DNA of 21,021 nt, from positions 1 through 21,021 of the forward strand of contig CAJUCD010000015.1 of the NCBI GenBank assembly GCA_910585045.1. The letters run 5' to 3'. Under the pieces are notes generated by a model. That model did no database searches and was not told where the DNA came from. It was given only the letters and a program-made list of their open reading frames with translations. Position numbers and translations under genes: made by a program. This DNA comes from an uncultured Bacilli bacterium. GTDB lineage: Bacteria; Bacillota_I; Bacilli_A; RF39; UBA660. Shown in pieces: positions 18,001 through 21,021 of the stretch (its first letter is position 1; each line of letters opens with the position of its first letter).

Positions 18001-20825
18001 TCTAGTTCATAAATAAATTTATTTGGTTCAAAGCGAATAGTCTTACCAAGTTTTTGAAAATATACATCTTTTAATAAAGTAGTTTTTTCTTTGGTAAAAT
18101 TAATTCTATAAAGCTTATTATTTTGACCGTCTTCTGAAACTACTAAAAGCTCCACTAAAGTTTCATTATTAACTAATACTTGAACTCCATCACCAGTAAT
18201 TGTTTGATTTTCGTTATTTTTTATTCCTTCAACATATACAACTCCAACTTGATAAGGTAGTGTTATATTATATTCAAAAGTATTTTCTTTAAAATCTTCA
18301 AGCATAACACCATTAATTTTAATTCCTTTTAAGAAAGGAGCAGTGCTTGCCATTCTTGTTAAAGAAATAGTATATATTTTAGCTTCTCCATTGGAAGCGG
18401 TTACTACTATATCATAATCAGTAGTTCCCACAGGAACATTAAAATTGCCTATACCTATTACTGAGGCATCATTATCTTCTTGCAAAGCATCAATAACTAT
18501 ATTAGTTTCATCTTCTTGTAATGTAAAACTATAATCCAATTTTGTAGGTGAAAAATCGATAGTGATATCATTTCCATCTATGTCTTTTAAAGGTTCATTA
18601 TCCCCATTAGTTAAAACAATTGATTGTAAATTATTATTACCATTTAAATCTCCTAAAGAAGATATCTTAGCATAACCATTATCATTATTACCAACCATTG
18701 TACCTGTTCCATCAAAGGTTGGCATATTAGTTTTTGTACCTATTTTATTAGTCCAAGAATACCCTTTTCCATCTATCATTACTGTATCTATAAATTTTAA
18801 ACCACTATAATGAATACTAGTACCTGTATGAACTATATTAGTTTCAGTTGAAGACTCATTAATCGCATCACATCCATCATGGCCTGAAATAAACGATGAT
18901 CCTCCGCCACTGCCTGTTGTGAATCCAGCGCCGCCGCCTGCATAATAACCATTACCGCCGCCTGTTCCGCCATAAGAATAGCCAAATCTACCATTTCTAT
19001 CAGCAGAACTTCCTTTACCTCCTACAGTTTGAGTACCACCTTTAGCAGTATTACTTCCACCATTATATCCAGTTAATCCACCTGCTGCTCCAGGAGTCCC
19101 GCCATTTGCAGTTCCGCCACCCGCTGCAACCATTATTCGTGATTTTAAGCCATTAAAGTCATTCCAAGCGCCACCGACAAGTCTAATATCAGTAGCACCA
19201 CCTCCAGGATAACCAGCAGAAGTTCCAGTTCCAGCGTTAAATCCTGTTGTATTGCCAACTTTACTAGATTTTTGGCCAACATATATATATAAGGTAGTGT
19301 CTTTTTCTAAATAAATTGATCCTTTAGTATATCCACCATAAGCAGCTCCTGTTCCTACTGCGCCCCATAATTCTATTTCGTAATAACCATCTGAGGGAAC
19401 TACATAAGTTTGAACAGCACCTGTATAAGAAAATGTTTGAGCCACTTTATCTAATTTATTTCGTACAACATTAAATGTATAAACAATTTCTTTAGTTCCT
19501 TGCTTTATTTTAACAAGAACTTTATTATTACCAACTTTTAGACTATTAGCATTTATTACTTCATAATCCACTCCACTTGGTGTAATTATTTCTGGTGTTA
19601 ATGAAGTATCACTATAATTAACTTCAAATTCATAATTTAATAACTTATAATCAAATTCAAATTCAACTTCTTTAAAGCCAATTGTGACAGGTATAAGTTT
19701 TTCATAAACATTTAAAATAATTATATCTAAATTGCCTTCACTATCTAAAGCTGTTATATAATGTTCAGTATTAGCTTTTAAAGTTACATTACCTATTCCT
19801 GTTACATAATCATAATCTTTTAAGAAATCAATTTTAATTGTTGTATTTACTTCTTTGTCATTAATATAGACATTATATAAATGCTCATTAATACCATCAG
19901 TACTATCTGAAACTTCAGCATCATCAATAATAATACTTTCTACAATTCTAGTATTTAATAAAGTTATTTTTGCATAACCATTTCCTGTATTTCCTACCAT
20001 TGTCCCAGTGCCATCATGATTGGGCATTCCAATACTTTCTTTATCCATTGAAGTTGTCCAATTATGACCATCACCATCTATCATTATCGTATCAAAAAAA
20101 CTATGTCCACTATAATGAATACTATTTCCAGTATGAACTATATTTGTTTTAGTTGAGCTTTCTTTAATAGCGTTACATCCTTCGTGACCAGAAATGAATG
20201 ACGAACCACCAGATGCTCCATTTGCGCAAGCTGCTCCACCAGCACCATAATATCCTGAACCACCTGAACATCCACCTCCGCCATAACCGAAGCCACCATT
20301 AACATACATATTGTTATAAGATATTCCGCCTTTGGTTTGAGTTCCAGGATTGTTTATTCCGCCAGCTTTTCCTATTAATCCACCACCAGCTCCTGATTTT
20401 CCGCCATTTCCAGAGCCACCAGATCCTGCGACCATAATACGTGTTTTTAAGCTTTCAAAATCATTCCAAGCACCACTAATAAGTCTAATATCAGTAGCGC
20501 CACCACCTGGTAGTCCACCAGCGCTAGAAAAACTACCATTAAAAGATTCGCTGCTTGTAGCGTTACTTCTACTTTGTCCTACATATACATATAATTCTAA
20601 ACCTCGTTCTAAATAAATAGAACCTGCTGTATAACTACCATTACCTCCAACAACGCCACCTTGAGCTCCCCAAAGTTCAATACGATAAACACCAGTTGAT
20701 GGCACTACCCATTTTTGATAATCTCCAGTATAGTTAAAAGAATAAATTTCTTCCGCAGAACTAATTAAAGAAGCAAAGAAAAATGAAATAACAAAAACTG
20801 ACAATAATTTCAAGAATTTATTCAT
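11820..20825 (-). CDS. Giant secreted protein: 3 ALK-like glycine-rich domains, 22 cadherin-like repeats, C-terminal dockerin
   Basis: A 3,001-residue paralog with the same order as its downstream neighbour. The start at 20825 follows AGGAAGTGA and opens a signal peptide (MNKFLKLLS... to SSA). By residue: GR1 about 27-290; two repeats; GR2 about 464-723; three repeats; GR3 about 1006-1269; seventeen repeats about 1275-2845; pre-dockerin about 2851-2933; dockerin 2934-3001. Its GR domains carry a segment absent from the 2857-11724 protein, after SSFISGH: HYSG, then D(T)xMIDGxGYxWT; the left paralog also has it. Glycine runs are shorter and use more GGT/GGA. Cysteines differ between copies: three in GR1's core, one in GR2, none in GR3. 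Each of the 17 stalk repeats pairs with the same-numbered repeat of the neighbour (for example NNRxSEVIKNDD in number 7, a C-x6-C in number 2). The last 200 residues are nearly identical between paralogs. No enzyme motif or membrane anchor is visible. Probable adhesin or displayed binding protein by inference; the ligand is unknown. Confidence 0.97.
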   Translation of the reverse strand: MNKFLKLLSVFVISFFFASLISSAEEIYSFNYTGDYQKWVVPSTGVYRIELWGAQGGVVGGNGSYTAGSIYLERGLELYVYVGQSRSNATSSESFNGSFSSAGGLPGGGATDIRLISGAWNDFESLKTRIMVAGSGGSGNGGKSGAGGGLIGKAGGINNPGTQTKGGISYNNMYVNGGFGYGGGGCSGGSGYYGAGGAACANGASGGSSFISGHEGCNAIKESSTKTNIVHTGNSIHYSGHSFFDTIMIDGDGHNWTTSMDKESIGMPNHDGTGTMVGNTGNGYAKITLLNTRIVESIIIDDAEVSDSTDGINEHLYNVYINDKEVNTTIKIDFLKDYDYVTGIGNVTLKANTEHYITALDSEGNLDIIILNVYEKLIPVTIGFKEVEFEFDYKLLNYEFEVNYSDTSLTPEIITPSGVDYEVINANSLKVGNNKVLVKIKQGTKEIVYTFNVVRNKLDKVAQTFSYTGAVQTYVVPSDGYYEIELWGAVGTGAAYGGYTKGSIYLEKDTTLYIYVGQKSSKVGNTTGFNAGTGTSAGYPGGGATDIRLVGGAWNDFNGLKSRIMVAAGGGTANGGTPGAAGGLTGYNGGSNTAKGGTQTVGGKGSSADRNGRFGYSYGGTGGGNGYYAGGGAGFTTGSGGGSSFISGHDGCDAINESSTETNIVHTGTSIHYSGLKFIDTVMIDGKGYSWTNKIGTKTNMPTFDGTGTMVGNNDNGYAKISSLGDLNGNNNLQSIVLTNGDNEPLKDIDGNDITIDFSPTKLDYSFTLQEDETNIVIDALQEDNDASVIGIGNFNVPVGTTDYDIVVTASNGEAKIYTISLTRMASTAPFLKGIKINGVMLEDFKENTFEYNITLPYQVGVVYVEGIKNNENQTITGDGVQVLVNNETLVELLVVSEDGQNNKLYRINFTKEKTTLLKDVYFQKLGKTIRFEPNKFIYELEISNLVHDVNLIVNPYYEGVNIEITGDKYIGENSKVITITSSLEGLPDSIYTINLKLLKQEVIEKFDFPYSGREETFIAPISSNYDIELWGAIGTGAAYGSYTKGTIYLEEGTKLYVYVGQKTVKESNAKGFNAGTGDSGGYSGGGATDIRLVDGPWNDFNGLKSRIMVAAGGGSATTGVPGAGGGLIGYNGGGGIKGATQTSGGTGDKLSRKGRFGYAYGGTGGGNGYYAGGGAGFVTGASGGSSFISGHNGSDAIAETSTENNIIHTGNSNHYSGYVFKDTLMIDGKGYEWTTEKGNQSLMPKPNGGYFSNGTGNNTDGYARIKTADMVPNDNYLDTLVIKNGIDTITLNPTFEPWIQEYNIELSKEQTKINVEAIPKDLLASIIGTGEIEVMPGDSTIDIIVTAQDGTTRTYVINVSREADNDPYPLDIDIKRLPNYLCNTNANYCQYNFTKTTTEYNIEFPYAIKEVEIVPVLKSKWQTLNYYTEYDFINNSNNTPIESDGIFKLDNEITTIYIEVISEDGSTNVVYTYNLKKDIKGNNNLENIIITNPDIAIDDFEPFKYEYYLTLPTGFSFDIEVIPERTENTKVEIQNIVLTNEPYKTNISDIKQGMNNIIITVTAENGDTKTYILHVYKELEKDVLLNTLNVTSGSENLPLTPIFDNRINDYSISVGSEVTSININAVARDISGTIVSGTGIKNLKSGINNFPIEVKSKTLNSEGEYDINIYNLTIYKDMSSNANISNITIDGYTLNPIYNKDTYEYFINLNDGEDSVNVNVVMEDEKATYTVRGNNNLNKAVNEIVVTGIAEDKRTIVYKIYVYKNISDNNNLASLNYRIDEEFLLMPDFDKDKLAYTLNVAGNIRKIEFNATSEDKMAVVAGNGVYYLKTGDNEINIVVTSESGDIKTYTINVIKALDNDITLFGVLNNRGSEVIKNDDVTKNYDYLINVQYAVNSIEIKGIPNSNTSVVSGNGTYNLNLGNNDITLRVTAENNTYKDYIIRVVRDKSDNIDLSFLYIKEGGLIPNFNETTIYYEVKVPNEIDNLNKLHIEAIPKDKDAQVVINGNDGVLEVGISKEFTVVVTSPNNKHKKVYTINVTRQDISTENLSLENLTTNRGELVPTFNPDILSYEIEVPYDITDIEIIGNAFSDNVKIEGLGTRDLNVGKNLISIFVIGESGIQRDYQIVVTRKKSNDASLASLVVKGHILNPIFNKDITTYSLNTSKEFLEFTNIKPSETEATYEIVGNENFITGMNEVKIIVTAPDNETTKEYILNAHKAASNNNNLESLEVEGYILIPVFHKGVTFYVVDVPNNVNSIMIKAKAEDKSAIISGTGLHTISTGENYFDVEVTSEIGTTKTYSILVTRDASDNNYLASLNVSEGYLDKTFDKLVNDYQVVVPNEIEEIEIYGTKEDAGASVTGFGAYKLKVGNNNLEIIVTSESGKTNIYNVNVIREPIKSAFLASLNVEDFLLEPEFHKGILEYFINVPNEITSLNLNYVTEDDQAVVTILGNENFNIGMNEVHINVSRVITNDEALENDYVIYVNRQMSTNNYLDTLFLSNGVLSPLFNKEVNNYYAVVPSNIDEIEVFATTEDNTSKITTGVGKHSLATGLNTIQVKVRSSVGITRVYTINITREESKNNKLRGIMVKNTLNEELVPDIIFDPNINTYNYNLTSTLEYAIISVIKDDENQVVVGDGVKNLSKGLNTFDVVVTAQNGDVNTYTLNIDNPLSSNNYLKSLDPSSGALLPDFEKNVMNYTLEVDDISNLSFDAIPEINSSKVQGHEIKPVEEGASIRVITVTAEDGSTREYIINITRPSKGEARLESLEIEGYLVEFDPDTYSYNLSVSISKKELLESEIKAIPKDPEATVNLMGDLTIHEGMINIYVIEVIAKDGYTTETYTLNITRDSEEHSLRSNKYEIVRFEDNSEEDYVIGIQPSTIISDFKNNFENNPEDLKVYLETSEISDTELTATALVLKLEKNGYIYDTLRVIVRGDLTKDGKVNITDQVKMINFVGRTTTFDKYQMLAGDLTFDGKVNITDQVKIINYVGRTISDINTKPTN

Positions 20826-20829
20826 AATA

Positions 20830-20838
20830 TCACTTCCT
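20830..20838 (-). promoter_or_regulatory. Ribosome binding site of the 11820-20825 gene
   Basis: Minus-strand AGGAAGTGA lies four bases before ATG 20823-20825, close to the consensus AGGAGGTGA. It supports the chosen start. Confidence 0.8.
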
Positions 20839-20858
20839 ACTGTTCCACTATTATTTTA

Positions 20859-20887
20859 ATTATAGCACATCTAAAATAACTATTCTA
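20859..20887 (-). promoter_or_regulatory. Sigma-A type promoter with extended -10
   Basis: TATAAT at 20859-20864 with TGC before it and TAGAAT at 20882-20887, 17 bp spacer. This core is identical to the promoter at 11755-11783. It drives the 11820-20825 gene. Confidence 0.8.
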
Positions 20888-20898
20888 CATTTTTAGAC

Positions 20899-20923
20899 AA
20901 AAAAAGAAGCAAGTTTTTGCTCC
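20899..20923 (-). terminator. Intrinsic terminator after the right-edge gene
   Basis: Same hairpin and seven-T run as at 11795-11819, directly after the TAA of the partial gene. Confidence 0.9.
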
Positions 20924-21021
20924 TTAATTAGTTGGTTTGGTATTTATATCACTGATTGTTCTTCCGACATAATTTATGATCTTTACTTGATCGGTTATGT
21001 TTACCTTGCCATCAAATGTTA
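20924..21021 (-). CDS. C-terminal end of a fourth paralog (dockerin end), 5' part beyond the right edge
   Basis: The last 31 codons and TAA stop of a further gene, read from TFDGKVNITD to NTKPTN. The residues and the bases are identical to the end of the 11820-20825 gene, so it is part of a second dockerin loop and its helix. By its position and identity it is the 3' end of another giant array member. The rest of its architecture cannot be seen. Confidence 0.9.
   Translation of the reverse strand, partial: TFDGKVNITDQVKIINYVGRTISDINTKPTN

Larger units (their letters stand above)
20858..21021. repeat. 164 bp perfect direct repeat, copy 2 (runs off the right edge)
   Basis: Same sequence as 11754-11917. 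The true length is unknown because the window ends inside it. Confidence 0.95.

Noticed and set aside
1..21021. Mycoplasma-type code with TGA as tryptophan
   Set aside because: Trp is TGG throughout and the giant frames contain no in-frame TGA, so the standard bacterial code explains them.

Overview
The window is AT-rich bacterial DNA carrying a head-to-tail array of giant secreted-protein genes, all on the minus strand. Two genes are complete (2,955 and 3,001 codons), one is cut by the left edge (913 codons seen) and one by the right edge (last 31 codons). Intergenic gaps are only about 95-115 bp, and I see no RNA gene, mobile element, CRISPR array or plus-strand gene. Shine-Dalgarno sites, Firmicutes-like signal peptides, TAA stops, TGG as the only Trp codon and strong AT bias point to a low-GC Firmicutes relative. 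An uncultured gut-type Bacilli (RF39-like) lineage is my guess, with no marker gene here to prove it.

The two complete proteins share one architecture: signal peptide; glycine-rich (GR) domain 1; 2 cadherin-like beta-sandwich repeats; GR2; 3 repeats; GR3; 17 repeats; a pre-dockerin module; and a C-terminal two-repeat dockerin. The GR domains resemble the ALK/LTK glycine-rich domain family (Pfam PF12810 as I know it) and the repeats resemble PF12733. The left, truncated paralog starts directly with the two beta-sandwich repeats and has lost (or never had) GR1. It then follows the same order (GR, 3 repeats, GR...) to the window edge.

Each gene is its own transcription unit: TAGAAT-17 bp-TGC/TATAAT promoter, short leader with a conserved AATAGTGGA core, Shine-Dalgarno, ORF, TAA, and an intrinsic terminator directly after the stop. 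The promoter of each gene sits just past the terminator of the one before. The segment from the dockerin end of one gene through the terminator to the -10 box of the next is repeated without a mismatch over 164 bp with a 9,104 bp period (11754-11917 and 20858-21021). This suggests recent duplication or gene conversion in the array.

Inferred working model: long surface rods with a conserved C-terminal calcium-type docking module, a stalk of 17 Ig-like domains, and a variable N-terminal head of two or three glycine-rich domains. No cohesin, sortase motif or transmembrane anchor is visible, so the docking partner must lie elsewhere. The function of the heads is unknown.
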